Notes: generated from the letters alone by a model not told the origin. Shown: positions 40,376 through 52,776, numbered from the stretch's first letter. The stretch: 64,000 nucleotides of DNA from Riptortus pedestris (GCA_019009955.1 CM032233.1:95985001-96049000); one strand, 5' to 3'. A program made the numbers and translations.

Positions 40376-42575
40376 TATTCCTGTTAAACATATTTGGGCC
40401 GACTAAATGAATTTCAATGGTTAACTACAGTTAATTACTAAAGTAAAACACAATACTGCTATAGTAAAAATAAATACAACAATAAATTTGCAGTGAGATT
40501 AAACATGCACTATGTATTAGGGCAGTTCGTTAAATCCAAAAATTAATGTTTTAGGAGTTTAAATAAAGGTACACATATTTTCTTTTCTACTTTACTTAAT
40601 CCCATATACAACTTAAAGATGAAACAATGTTTTTCAAAAGGAATTATTATTTTTCCCAGGTGGAAGGTTTAAATCACTTTTAACCCTTTTGAATTTTTAG
40701 GAGGTTATTGGACCAAATTTATAAAGGGAAAAATGGAAGTTCTCCATATGTTCAATAACGAGCATATTTTAAGATTCTAGAAAACTACTAACAAGTAGGA
40801 ACAGTTGATAGGACTTTCAGGATAGAGTCATTCAGGAAAATTGCCAACTGACTACTTCAAGCAAAAATCATTTAGTCATTGATATATGTCTAAATATTCA
40901 GAATTACATAAAAGAAGCAACTATTTAAATTACAAAATTTGAGATAGATATATACCCTAAAGTTGAGTTTAATTTGGACTTATCTTCGAGGGCATTATAT
41001 GCCATTGGCATTTAGTATAATCTTTAATATTTTTATATTAGAGAAGAATAATGTAATATTCAAAGGAATCTGGATAAAGATCCTCTTATTGTGTACATAG
41101 ATATCAGTAATTTAGCTGCAGACTCGGCAGCCAAGTACAAGAGATATAGCTACAAAAGTAAATATTTAGTTAGGCTGGCATAAAATTCCATAACTAAATA
41201 AGTTTCAGCATTTGCCAAGGTACAGGGTTTGATAATGTTTGGCTGCGAATTCCAGCCAAGTCAAATATTTTTTCCATATAGAAATATGATTAAGATGCAT
41301 GTCAGTCAATGATTTGGTGAGATAATACGTTTTTACCAAAATATGCTATAAATGTACAATCAAATATGATCTATTTAACAGATAGTGATCTTAACAATTC
41401 TTGTATAATATTAGTGTGCATTCTTATTATAAATTAATATTTATTTTCTTTAGCAAGCGGTATAAAAATAGTTTCCAAGTCCCCCACCCCCCCCCTTTGA
41501 GGATTATATTTCATACAGAAGACTTTTCATGCTACTTTACAAGCTCTGGCAGTAAAAATTGTAAGGTAGTAAGTGCCACATTTATAATTTTTTAATAAAT
41601 CAAATATAAAATATTTACAATAATCCCAATTAAGTTATAGTCATTGTGTAATAACTAAATTAAAGAACTTAATGCTTCCATGGGTAGGAATAGTCATTAA
41701 TAAAGGCTCTTATCAATATTTATTTATATAAATTTTAATAAAGAAATAGATATAAGGATGTATAAAATCCATATTATACACTTATTAAAAAGCTTTAGTC
41801 AAATTGTAACCATTTTTTAAATGTTAACAGAGAATGAAATAGACAGTTCTTTACAATTCAGTCATGGCTGTACTATGCCTAAACAATGTCATTTATGAAT
41901 AATAACAATCGCGAAAGACTTAAACTATATTTTTGTTATATCACCTTTAATATACCAAAAACTTTAGATTCTTAACCATTAAACCACACAATCACCTTTC
42001 AGGCTCTGTAGTTATTTAATAACTTTATTAAATTACTGTTTTTTTTTTAATCCTATATTTTATTTCTTGGACAAGATCAAATGGAGACTTAAGATCAATA
42101 AAGGTAAGGAACATGCAATGTCAATTAACACAGGTTATATTTATATTTCTAAGATATTTCTTATGGGAAACATATTCTATTGACAAATATGTTTTTACTT
42201 TTTTTTTTTTAATGGATGGAACACATCATCAATACTAAATATCATATAGTAGAAAAAACAAACAAAAAATAGAAATATCTGTTCTGGGTTAGGTTTCTAG
42301 GTTTGAAATTTGGATGTTCATCTCTGCTTTATGTTCTCACAAAAGGCTTTAATTACATATAAAATATAGGTGGATACAATTTTTATACTACAGGTGACCT
42401 CTCACCTGTAGTATAAAAATATTTCTTAAACATATTTCTAGACTTGGAGTAAACACTTTCATTTACGCTCTTATGTATTGGGGTTAAGATATTGCATGCC
42501 TAAACCTAAAGAAATCTAATGTAGGTAGGATGAAAAAATGTAGGCTACGCTTCCACTATAATAATTTAATAACAC

Positions 42576-42614
42576 GGCAAAGCGCTTTCGATGCTGTGCA
42601 TCATCGTCAGTGCC
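42576..42614 (-). ncRNA. Hammerhead-ribozyme-like motif, intact core (left arm)
   Basis: On the minus strand the order is: stem I strand GGCA, core CTGACGA, stem II GATGC-ACA-GCATC, core GAAA, palindromic AGCGCT as an ultra-short stem III, the U-H cleavage dinucleotide TT, then stem I strand TGCC. After one G-G mismatch, outer AACA pairs with TGTT. Ultra-short palindromic stem III, acting as a dimer, is known from Penelope-like hammerheads. The pair next to the core in stem II is U-C rather than Watson-Crick, so activity is not assured. Confidence 0.65.
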
Positions 42615-42760
42615 CTGTTGACACACACAATAATAGTTACAATTTTCTATAAAATATGTTAGGTACATATAACAAAAAACTTATTTTTCTTTGGACTAAA
42701 AACATATAAAATATTTATTATATTTTATAGAAAATTGTAACTATTATTGTGTGTCAACAG

Positions 42761-42799
42761 GGCACTGACGATGATGCACAGCATCAAAAGCGCTTTGCC
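42761..42799 (+). ncRNA. Hammerhead-like motif, core substitution (right arm)
   Basis: It has the same architecture as the left-arm motif, but the GAAA core reads AAAA: position 42786 is A where the left arm has G. This core G (G12 in standard numbering) is catalytic, so this copy is predicted inactive. Confidence 0.6.
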
Positions 42800-43068
42800 G
42801 TGTTATTAAATTATTATAGTGGAAGCGTAGCCTACATTTTTTCATCCTACCTACATTAGAAGTCACTTCCACCTGCCAGAATACCAACTCAGACTAAAGA
42901 AATCTCTTTTCATTACTTATTTCTCAGAAAATAACCTAGAAAATGGTAATATTCTTAGGCCAGGATATTTCTGACTCTTTAAGAGATTCTTTAGTTCAAT
43001 TCAATTATATAACATTAGTTTTTCATTTTAGCTAGTTTCTTTATCAACAGTAATTTGTCGGTTTGTTT

Positions 43069-43069
<1 letters not shown>

Positions 43070-43117
<48 letters not shown>

Positions 43118-43660
43118 AGTCCAATATGTTGTCAGTCCACCAGAAAGTTTTCTTCCTCAAGCTAATGAAGCCCCAGATGTCATTCATGTTACATATTCGC
43201 ATGTGTCAAATAAGCTTTATTTCAAGTGTTTCTTCATATAGTATTTTAAACATTTGTAGGACAAGTACATTAGATAAAAGAAACATTTCCTGTCTGAAAC
43301 AACAAATTATTATAGGGCTAACAGATTCCAATTGAACTAGTTTCTAGAAATACTCATTCTCCCAAGTGATACCGATACTTTCGATAGCCCATTTCCAGCA
43401 GATGTTTAGGACCTTATTACCAGAAAAAATTAATGTGTGGTTCCTCTCGAAATTTACAATCACAGATCCTTTCTTCTTGACTTTACTGTTTCCCGAGTAT
43501 TCAGGGTGCATGAACTTATTTCTTTGACTATAACTACCCAATTCCCAATAATTGCTGTAATAATGCAGGTTTTGAGTTTGATGTCCTTTTCCATTTTGGT
43601 TACTTCATTGTTTTTATTAATAAGTTTTTTAAATTATCTCAAACACTAAAGCAAAAGATA
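43070..43660 (-). pseudogene. Possible retrocopy with a long poly(A) end
   Basis: A run of 44 T (43070-43113) would be a poly(A) tail on the minus strand. Upstream of it, at 43541-43344 on the minus strand, is an open frame whose sequence (for example NFERNHTLIFSGNKVLNIC) looks more protein-like than its surroundings. I do not recognise the parent. The far boundary and target-site duplication were not found. It could also be a LINE tail or chance. Confidence 0.3.
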
Positions 43661-44175
43661 GTCCCAACTATGAAGAGCTTTTAGTTACATTTTACAATAG
43701 ACACTCCAATTCTCATTATTATTAGCTAAAACAAAATTCGGACATTAACCCAAGATCACACTTCCAGATAATGAGTTTCATTTATTCTATTAATTCCCAA
43801 CAATTAGTACTAAATATTATTTATCACTAACTTTACAGTAAAAATTTCTAATTAAATAAGCTAAAAGAAGTAATACATGTTTAAATGTAATTTCAACATT
43901 ATAATGATAAAGACAAAATTAACAATAAAATAAGACTAATGTCAAAAATATATACAAAAAATATAATCTCCTAAAGATAAAACCTATCCTTTGAATGGAA
44001 TAATATGATAATTGGAGTGGCACATGCAATTTAAGAGTAAATTAGCAGCTGCCATCCAAGTATTACAAGAATATTGAAGGTGGCAACTTAAATAGTGGAA
44101 CAATAATTTAATCTTAAAATGCAAATATTTATCTAGTAGTGGCTTAGTTCTGCCAGTAAATATATAATACTATTA

Positions 44176-44457
44176 TCAATTCTGTCAGTGGGTAGTGTCA
44201 TTAGTGGCAAATGGTTAAGTCTACTTGGCAAGCGCTTTTGGTGAGAAGGGACTATCTTCAAGCCTGCCAAACGTTATACTGAGTAACTGCTTGGTAATCT
44301 CATCATTTTATTTACTTCGATGATTGTCTGTAAACTGGAGATTTCCAAACAACATTACAATGTTAAACAGGCTTGAAGATGATGGCCTAGCATTGAAAAC
44401 TCTTGTAAGTGTACTTGCCCAACGGGCAGTAAAGACAACATTCACTGACAGAATTGA
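44176..44457. mobile_element. Foldback element (degenerate Penelope-like end pair)
   Basis: Outer arms TCAATTCTGTCAGTG (44176-44190) and its complement (44443-44457) match exactly. Inner arms ATCTTCAAGCCTG (44254-44266) and complement (44368-44380) also match, with weaker similarity between. GCTTGAAGATGATGG followed by GAAAA is a decayed hammerhead-like core. Confidence 0.65.
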
Positions 44458-44697
44458 CTGTTGCAAGTATTTCTACTAATTTATTTTACTTAATCATTTT
44501 TGAGTTGATGATTATACCTTTTTAATTTATATAAATTAATTTTTAAAATAGGATTAAAAAACTAAACTGACTTTACTCACATTTTTTCCTCAATATGACA
44601 ATTTTAAATTTTGTAATCCGATTTAGCTAGTAGCTAAAAGGGTCAAAAATTAACGTCTACTATTTTCTAAGCCGCAATACATCCCTTCAAATATATA

Positions 44698-44899
44698 CTG
44701 CTCAAAAATGAATAGGGATATTGACTGTTTTGTGGTATTTATGGGGCCTAGCATTTTTTTAAAAATTATAAATATCATTAATATTTATTAGAAATTATTG
44801 TCTTTTTCCCCCATAAAAAAGTAATTTAATTAAGTTCGATTTAATTAAAATTATTAGGATAAGAAAAAATAACCAATATCCCTTTTCATTTTTGAGCAG
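44698..44899. mobile_element. Tc1/mariner-type MITE
   Basis: Terminal inverted repeats begin CTGCTCAAAAATGAATAGGG on the left and CTGCTCAAAAATGAAAAGGG on the right (minus strand), with TA on each side (44696-44697 and 44900-44901). The element is 202 bp and non-coding. Confidence 0.85.
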
Positions 44900-46092
44900 T
44901 ATAGATTGATAGCTTGGTCTAAATGATAAGAGCCAGACCATTAAATAATAAAACTAAATGAGATCAGAGTTTGACTATGGACAACCAGTCTCATGTAGCC
45001 ACATAGTAACATATGGAGCTACTTAAATAACAGAAAACAAAATAATCGATAAGAAGTTAAATACAAACACTGCAGAAAGCAGAGGTTAAAACCATGTAAC
45101 CACCCCCTCGAGTCCATAGACATTGAAGCATCCATTGCCTTCCTGTTGTGTCACAGAGTTTATTTTATGTTCTATGAAGCAAATTCATCTTCAATACTTT
45201 TCTCTCAAAACAATAATTCTTATCATGGCTAAATAAACTGTAAAATTGGTATATAAACCAATACAAGTAATTCAGTGAATGAATAATTAAGAATATGTTA
45301 ATGCTTAACTAACTCGTTTTTGCCAATATTTGTTTATATCATCAACTGAAAAATTTAGACTTTTAAAATAGCAAATGAAGTAGTTCGTTTCTGAATATTC
45401 GATATTAGATAAGATCTTTAACATTTCAGAGAACCAGTACCAAAAACTATAATATGTATTAATTTATTTTTACCTTAAAAATATACACATGATATTCAAT
45501 ACTGAAGACATGAAATTTACTTAAGGTCAAGAAAAGTGGAAAAAGTTAGATCCTAAGGAAAATAAGAGCCGAAATAGGAAGAAAAGGAAACCTTAGTAAA
45601 GAAGCATTTGTACAGGCATTATATGGTTTGCTAAGATATGCAATGAGTTTGATTAAATCAATAACTATAGTGGAATTTTCCGATCATGCTTTCCAAAAAA
45701 TCAATGACACGTGCTACAAAAAAATTACTAGTAACAACATTTTTAAAAATCTAAGAACATGCAAAATGATTATCAGGTGCAGAGGAACTCTTGCATATAA
45801 ACATTAAAATAAAAAACACACAAACTCCCGTACATGTGTATGTGTGCACGTGCATACATACACTAGAAAGTTGAAAGAACGGCTCCACCAAACACATATA
45901 ATTTCTGGACCAATAGAACAATATTGAAAAAAAAAATTATATCACAGGTTAAGTGGCAATATAAAATGAGAATAGTAAAGACAAAAAAAATAAGCACAGT
46001 AAAAACATATATTTGCTAACATTCACATACATTAAATGTTAAGAAAAACACATCATATATTAATTTTAAGGAGTTACTTAAAAATCACTCAC

Positions 46093-46134
46093 CTCTTCAC
46101 AAAGGGAGAGCATTCGACGAGTACTTTCAAGAGA
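46093..46134 (-). CDS. Snap25: SNAP-25 second coding exon (residues 32-45)
   Basis: This 42-bp exon encodes SLESTRRMLSLCEE, phase 0 to phase 0, between acceptor TTACAG and donor GTGAGTG. The length and near-identical peptide (vertebrate SLESTRRMLQLVEE) match the corresponding vertebrate exon. It forms the N-terminal half of the SN1 helix. It is 798 bp from the first coding exon and 11.8 kb from the first of the alternative exons. Confidence 0.97.
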
Positions 46135-46932
46135 CTGTAACAAGAATAGAAAAATGCAACAATTCATGTTAAAACCAATTCAAAGATTAAAAAAAGTTAT
46201 ATCAATCTATTTATTTAAATACCTAATTTCAAGTAAAAAGAAAATTTGATTTAGAACCTCTGCTTATTAATGGTTGGTGGTGGTTGATTTTATAAATAAT
46301 ACATTATTTTGTTTTCTTCATAATGTATATCGTTCAATTAAAAGTTGAATATTGTAATGAATACTATCCAGTTTTATAAAGGAGATAGACAGCAGGGTTT
46401 TTTCCTATTGATATAAGATACAGTTAAATAACAACAAAGTCAAATACATTCAAAGCAAGATTTTACTGGCTGATTTCAAGTTAATGTATCTAAAATTAGG
46501 GTACGGCAAAAATATTAACTGCAAGCAGTGGCTTCTGTGCAATCTAAACATAGTACAGACAGACTTGACAAAAATTTAGACATTAAAGCTGATCTGTATT
46601 TACTGCATTCTTCCAGTATCAAAATTCTACCTCAAAAAAATTAGGGGGAATCAATTGCTAATAATATCAATTCTCTGAAAATGTACTCTATTTAAACAAA
46701 TTATATATACAAAATCTCCAAATAATACAATGGATTATGAACATTCTTTTAATAAAGTGCTTTTGTATTTTGTATAATTGAAAAATAAGGAGTTTTATTT
46801 TGTACAGTTGAAAAATGAGTAGTAATTAACATAAATGTGTGATGCACATTAAACATACAAATATTTTAGATAAACTAGATAATAAGCTTTAACAGGAAAT
46901 ATAGGTTATATAATTTAAAACAAATTGAGTAC

Positions 46933-47031
46933 CTCATCTGTAACCTGTCCAGCTTTTAGTTGTAATTCCTGAAGCTCTGTTCGAGGGGGGCCAGGCTCGG
47001 CAGCAGTAGAAGTAGGGGCAGGCATTTTTAT
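46933..47031 (-). CDS. Snap25: SNAP-25 first coding exon (residues 1-31)
   Basis: The ATG is at 47025-47023. The 31 codons begin MPAPTSTAAEPGPP and end QLKAGQVTDE, followed by the donor GTACTC at 46932. An acceptor (TTTTTCCAG) ends at 47032, so only ATAAAA of 5' UTR lies in this exon and the rest must come from an upstream non-coding exon. The proline/alanine-rich start is typical of insect SNAP-25 and precedes the SN1 helix. The exon ends in phase 0. Confidence 0.96.
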
Positions 47032-48778
47032 CTGGAAAAATATAAGTTGTGGGTAATGTAAAGATTATAGAACATAATAAAATATTATCTGAATAAGTGT
47101 ATACCAGCTTAATGTAAGGAAGAAGGTATTAAGATGTAGATTATTAAGGATAATGAAGAGCAACAAACAGCTTTCTCATTTTAACCCCTAAATGCTATTG
47201 CTATGCTCATGAAATAGAAAAGCTATTGAAAAAAAATTAAAAAAACCTTTCACCCGAAATATTAACATACATATTAATCTGTACTATACATTAATGTATA
47301 GGGTTGACAACTAAGTCATAGCAAACCTCATGGATAGATGTCTTTGAACTGAAAAGGTGTTTTTATGTAGTATTACTTGATATTCTATGAACTTTCAGTA
47401 GCAAAACTGGTTTACTTATTTTGTACTAAATATCAAAGAGTGGTCTGGTCATCCTGTTTAAGTCGATGGCGATCAGATTTAAGTTGATAATCTTCACCAT
47501 AATACAACACGAATTATCGCAGAGAAGTTAAATGTATCCCATACATGCATAGACAACTATGTTTAAAGCTATTGGATATCAAACGATGTTCAATTTATGG
47601 TTAAATCATAGCCTTTAAAAATATGATTTGATGAACAGCATTGGGATTTGCAATATGGTGTCGAAATGTAATGTGAATGAACCATTTTCATCAAAAAGCT
47701 TATACTGTGTAGGGTACAAGGAAAGAATTACTGAATATGTGAGGATATGTTTGTTATGTAATGGAAAGGAAGTAATTATTCCGTGATTAAGTTAATCCAT
47801 TTTTTAATACAACTGGAAACAATATTAGTTTTGTCTATGGTTAAAACAGATTATTCAAAACTTATATAAAATCAGTTGGCTATACTGTATCTGGTTAAAA
47901 TTTGAGTTAAGTAGACTATGTATTATTTGAGCAGTCAAGACATAAAGTAAACGAGTAATACTGCATTTCTAAACATATGTACGGCAGTTTTCTTCCGATC
48001 GCCATTTCATATTTGAATGATACAGAAAGAAAATAATGTAGGTGAAAGCCCATTTCTAGCGTGAGATGGAAAGAATGGAAATATCTAGTGCTTAAGTCAA
48101 TCCAATCATTATATTCCGACGGGAAATGTTTTTATTAGAACCCACTAACAGTGTGTAACACAGCAATTACGAGAACAAAAATAAACTAGTACATTTTCAC
48201 AATTTCGTCGTTTCATAGTCCACAGGTGTAACGATAGAATGCCAGAGCAGAAAGGACAAGTTTGTTATTTGATGAAAATGGAGGGAATATCTAGTGCTTA
48301 AGTTCATTTAGGGGAAACCATTATTATTTCTACTAGTAAAAACGGGTAAAACAGATAAACTAGCGCAATGTGCGCTTTTTAATGCAGAGACAAGAACACC
48401 CATGTAACTACATTTCTGAAGTCACTCATGGATATATGGTAATCACAAATATAACACACGACAACCAACATATGCAGATGCAATGATCGATAAGGCAGAC
48501 GAATCGAGTATTACACCACAATAAATTTTACATGTATACTTGGCAAATTAAGAACACCTGCAGAGATGAGCTATATTAGCCGCGATTCGACTCGTTCTCA
48601 TGGATAATCGATGCCCTTGTACCAAGAATGCAGCAATACACAGAAAAAAAAACAAATGACCGAAGCTGCAGTAGAAAAAAAAAAAGAAGAAGATAATCAA
48701 TTGTCAATTTCGTCTAAGTTTGTTAGCAAGTAAAACTTTCTTTTCAGCTTTAAATCATATATTATTAACTGTCACCCC
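47032..48778. other. Region upstream of the SNAP-25 first coding exon, no gene recognised
   Basis: AT-rich sequence with no convincing coding frame. It must begin as an intron, because the first coding exon starts at an acceptor site. Confidence 0.6.
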
Positions 48779-49036
48779 ACACGTTTCGTGGCCAATATAC
48801 CACCTCTTCAAGAACTCAAATCTTCACTCTAGAGAAGTGCTCATCAAACTTAAACCACAAAAGACCCTTTAACCAATAGCCGTTCACATATTAACAAAAA
48901 ATTACAAAATTAGATTTAGAATTCGACCGGTCAGTGGGAGGTGGATATTACCTCCAGTAGTTTCATATTGATAATCACTTCTCTGGCATGAAGATTTAAG
49001 CCTCTAAAGAGGTGACATATGGACCACGGAACGTGT
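48779..49036. mobile_element. Foldback element (Penelope-like end pair)
   Basis: ACACGTTTCGTGGCCAATAT at 48779 is the inverted counterpart of ATATGGACCACGGAACGTGT ending at 49036. Matching continues inward to about 48842 and 48973 (AGAAGTG and CACTTCT blocks). On the minus strand the left arm reads TTGAAGAGGTGG...CCACGAAACG, a partial hammerhead-like core. Confidence 0.65.
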
Positions 49037-49559
49037 AAGGCACAAGTTAATAAAGGGATTCGAAGGCCAAAAGGAATGTTTTATTTATTGACAGAAATTA
49101 TAGGAAATATTATGATATAGTTGGCTCAAAAAAACTCGTAGGAGAAGATGATTAATTTTTATTACACGAAAATGCGTTAAAGTTGTAGCTTGCATATTAA
49201 TAAATGGCTCGTGGCTTTCATTTATAAAATTATGCAGGATATGGAGGAACGGCTTTCTAAAATTCTGGGCGACAAGTGACAAGTTCTCTCAACTCTTCTT
49301 TTTGTACAGGCTTGTGAACAAGGCAATAGGAAAGTAGTGGATGTTCTTGAGACCCTTTTCCTCTTCAACATCATATCACTTACAGAAGATATATAATCAA
49401 GAATACCTAAAAGTATATTATATTTACTCATTTTATAACTTTGGGTTTCATTTTCACTTCCTGTTACAAAGAATGGGAAGTGTTGTACTCGCGAATGATT
49501 TTTGTTTTCAGAATTCAACAGAATTAACCGTTTTTACCTAACTGGAATCCATCTTGACT

Positions 49560-49850
49560 AGTTTCCGCCTCAACGTAAACCTCTTTACGTATCAACACTA
49601 ATTCAAAAACGACTAGCTTTAGATCGTTGAAATTTCATATTTAACTGTTGTAGCATCTTCCTTTTTGGAGTGAACCCACGAAAGGGGAGGAGGAAGTTTA
49701 GAGGGGGTGGGGATGAAAATAAAAGAAATACAAATTTCTCCACACCCATTAGAGATACAGGGGATTTTTATTGCCCTCTTTTATCATTAAAATATCTACA
49801 AATTATGAGATTTTTTTGGAGTGGAAATATCATATGTCACTTTCTTGAAT
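49560..49850 (+). repeat. Dispersed repeat family R, copy 2
   Basis: GTTGAAATTTCATATTTAA, CACCCATTAGAGATACA and TTTTATCATTAAAATATCTA align with the 9.3-9.6 kb copy. Confidence 0.65.
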
Positions 49851-51299
49851 GAATTAATTTTAAATGTAGAGAAGCACAAAATGGTATTGTGTATTTCATT
49901 TAATAGAAGTACAAGGAAGTCACGTAGTACCGACGTCAGATGTTTTTACAGCTATAATTAACCGTTAAAATGGTAAACGTCAGTAGCTAGTTAGAACCTC
50001 AAACACCGAAGAAATTGGGATATTTTCATAAAGAAAGAAAATAAATAACCAAAATATTTATAATTTTCTCGTAATAGATTATTTACCTGTAACTATAATA
50101 AAGGTAACCAAGGAATTTAAAGGAAACGAAAGTTAAGATATTTGAAAACAAACAGTTCACATTGCTAAACAAGAAAAAAGTACATTACCTATGTACATCC
50201 AATGCAGGTTGCCCTCCTACTTTTTCATCCTGGCTTGGGACAGGCATATGGCGAGTTACAACCTGCAGTGCTCTATTTCAAATATTGTGAAACATATTTT
50301 TTTTATTAGGGTTTACTATTTTTTGTTCACACTATGGACCTAATTATAATGTCATGGTTAGTCCGTGTTCACATTCCTTTAGGAGGGTGATCGTGTCTCA
50401 AAATTAAGAATATTAAAGTGAATGAGTGTCAAGAGTGCCTGCGCCAATTAATCTTGTGCCTATTCAGCAGCTAGAAGATTGTGAGAGACTTGTATAATGT
50501 AAAAGTATATTCTTTATTAAAGTACACGTATTCAAAATAAAAAGTCTGCCACGCAAGTTCTGAGTAAACTAAACAGATTTGCCACATGTTGTAATGAAAC
50601 GCTAATGACGTCACCCAGCATTCTATTCCCTATGCAACTAATAAAACCCCTATATAAACAGGACTTGAAATTTTAAGCTGGGCACGAGATATTTATTGGT
50701 GCAGTTGCTTAAAGGGTAAATTGCATGAGAATTGAGAAGCTAGAGTTGAATGATTGAAAACTATAAAACACAAATAACTCTGTAACAGATAACAGATACT
50801 TAATTATAAAAATCGAAGAAATAATCGCTGGAGAATGTCGTAGTTTTATTTTTTTACTTACACCGTTCCCATTATTTCCGTCGCTATTTGGGATTATTTT
50901 CAGACAGTGAAGCTGTTAATATGTACGAACAAGTGTAGATATTAAAAAATATAGTATAGATTAATTTTTCGATTAAACACCTAAATCTCCATATTTGCGT
51001 CTAACTTAAATTTGGTATATGCATAAGAGTAATAAAGAAGATAGTATTCATTGAATAAAATGATTGAAGTATTTTTAAACGGAAGTTACTAGCTGGGAAA
51101 GCTCAGAGGCGGAGGTGGAATGGCTGGCTGGAGTGAGGTAGGCAGGTTTGGCTTCCACTTCAGATCCAGCTACTTAAAACGAAGTAGGCTCCCAGCCTTT
51201 CCTCCACATTCTATTGTTCTTAATAGGAACTAACATCCTATCTCAACTAATAATTCTTATTTATTTAAGAGGGCCCACGAAAAGGCGATTTTACTAAAT
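49851..51299. other. Repeat-rich stretch, no gene recognised
   Basis: It contains a short family-T block (GAGTAAACTAAACAGATTTGCCAC, about 50,561-50,584) and no coding frame of note. Several GTAAGT-type minus-strand donors occur (for example near 50,862-50,867), but no exon can be fixed without transcript data. Confidence 0.5.
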
Positions 51300-51720
51300 C
51301 AACAATAAAAACGCCCTTCACGGATGGGCTGCATAAACTAAGCAGATTTCCAAAGAGCTGATATGACAAACTATCGATCTCTTCTCACCATATATTTTCT
51401 ATTTATAAGTAAAAATTCCATGAACAGAAGTGGGGGTTTACTGAAGGCTAAAAACAAGAAACTACGAATCTCTTGAATATTTAAGATACGAAAAAAATGA
51501 ACGTATCAACAATTGTAAAGCATTGATAGTTTATCAAAGTTGATTCTATAACATTTTTTAATCCGCCTAAAAATAAGGGAGATACTTTGAATTTTCGAAT
51601 TCCCCTCTAAGCCCCACCCCCCATTCCTAGCCCGACCTCAGAAATAAAAGACTATGTACTTTAGTGTACAATGAAGCGGTTAAATATAGACTGTGGTGTT
51701 GTTCAAAATTATGCAGTTTA
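51300..51720 (+). repeat. Dispersed repeat family T, copy
   Basis: It begins with GCTGCATAAACTAAGCAGAT and ends past GGTTAAATATAGACTGTGGT, passing through the CCCCTCTAAGCCCCACCCCCC block shared with 54.25 kb. Confidence 0.65.
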
Positions 51721-51779
51721 GAACGTAAAATCTTAAATGAGAACATATCTCACACGGTGAAAGATCAATGAAAACAATA

Positions 51780-52060
51780 TTTGGTATTTAAGCTTGGAAT
51801 AAATTGGTTCATGTTATAACAGCTTATTGTAAAATAACATTTGCAATAAGACTAGATCAATACAATTTTTCGATCCGACGTTTAATAACAGAGTTATTTC
51901 GAATTTTTGAAATTCTCCCCTCTAAATTTCACTCTCCCACTGGTCCGATTTCAGCCCTTAAAAACTTGGTCTTTAGTTTTCCGACTCGCGAGCATGTAAT
52001 AAACATCCTTAATACTCATACAAAGGCGAAGTTCCAATGCTGTTCAGCCAACAGAAATAT
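51780..52060 (+). repeat. Dispersed repeat family T, partial copy
   Basis: It shares CAATTTTTCGATCCGACG, AATTCTCCCCTCTAAATTTC and CCCACTGGTCCGATTTCAGC with the 54.1-54.4 kb copy. The 88-residue open frame here is repeat sequence, not a gene. Confidence 0.65.
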
Positions 52061-52399
52061 ATACAGATGACTTCATGTTGTTGTAACAAATCACATAATT
52101 CCTTCATTAGTAAAGGCCCAGAGTAAACAAAGGGTGATATTCACGCTGAGAATAACACATTTCACGATACATATTTAATATATTATTGAGAAAATCTCAT
52201 GCGTTGGAGTCGAAGTTCACAGAAGGCAGAGAACGAAAAATAGAAAACAAATCAACTTAATGTCAACAGCAAATTATGTAAAACACTATTTGTAGAAAAG
52301 AACATGATTAGTAAGATAGTTAAATTACACTTTTCGATGTAACAAGTAATAACTGAAATAATAATACCACTTCTATAAGCACAACATCTTTTTGCCAGA

Positions 52400-52776
52400 T
52401 TTTAAGTTAGTTTTTTAGAGCATGAGAGAAAATCTGTGGTACTGCGTATCCCACATCCAAGAATGAAACAATCTATTCCCGAAGAAAGAAGCCTATGCAA
52501 ATAGAAATTGAAATATCTGCTGAGCATGAGACATCTAGTTACTCAAAGTGAAAATCGTATGAGTAAAACTGGGGTTTACTGAATCCCTCCTCCAGATCCG
52601 ATTTCAGCCATTAACGAACTTGATGCTTTGTTTTACATAAAACGTTTAAATATAGAGTTTGGTAGTGACCAAACAAAAATTGCAACCGCCAGAGCGTGAA
52701 CAGAGAAATATATCTATCAATCTATATAGATATGTATGTATGTGTTTGTGTGTGTGTGTGTATATATATATATATG
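52400..52776 (+). repeat. Dispersed repeat family T, copy with microsatellite tail
   Basis: GATCCGATTTCAGCCATTAA, then AACAAAAATTGCAACCGCC and an ATAT/TGTG tail to about 52,776, give the 3' end of the family. Confidence 0.7.

Larger units (their letters stand above)
42518..42893. mobile_element. Foldback element, Penelope-like end pair, with 12-bp target-site duplication
   Basis: Near-perfect inverted arms run from about 42518 (TAATGTAGGTAGGATG) to 42656 and from about 42720 to 42857. CTAAAGAAATCT occurs at 42506-42517 and again at 42894-42905, the expected target-site duplication. The right side carries about 35 bp beyond the arm. Each arm contains a motif matching a minimal type I hammerhead ribozyme, as known in Penelope-like elements. 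The element has no reading frame, and lies in the 11.8-kb SNAP-25 intron. Confidence 0.8.
34282..46092 (-). other. SNAP-25 intron (11.8 kb), transposon-rich in its first part
   Basis: It holds SINE fragments (37.9-38.3 kb), a pogo-type MITE (39.85-40.4 kb), a foldback with a hammerhead-like motif (42.5-42.9 kb), a possible retrocopy (43.1-43.7 kb), a foldback (44.2-44.5 kb) and a mariner-type MITE (44.7-44.9 kb). The remainder is AT-rich without a recognisable gene. Confidence 0.85.
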
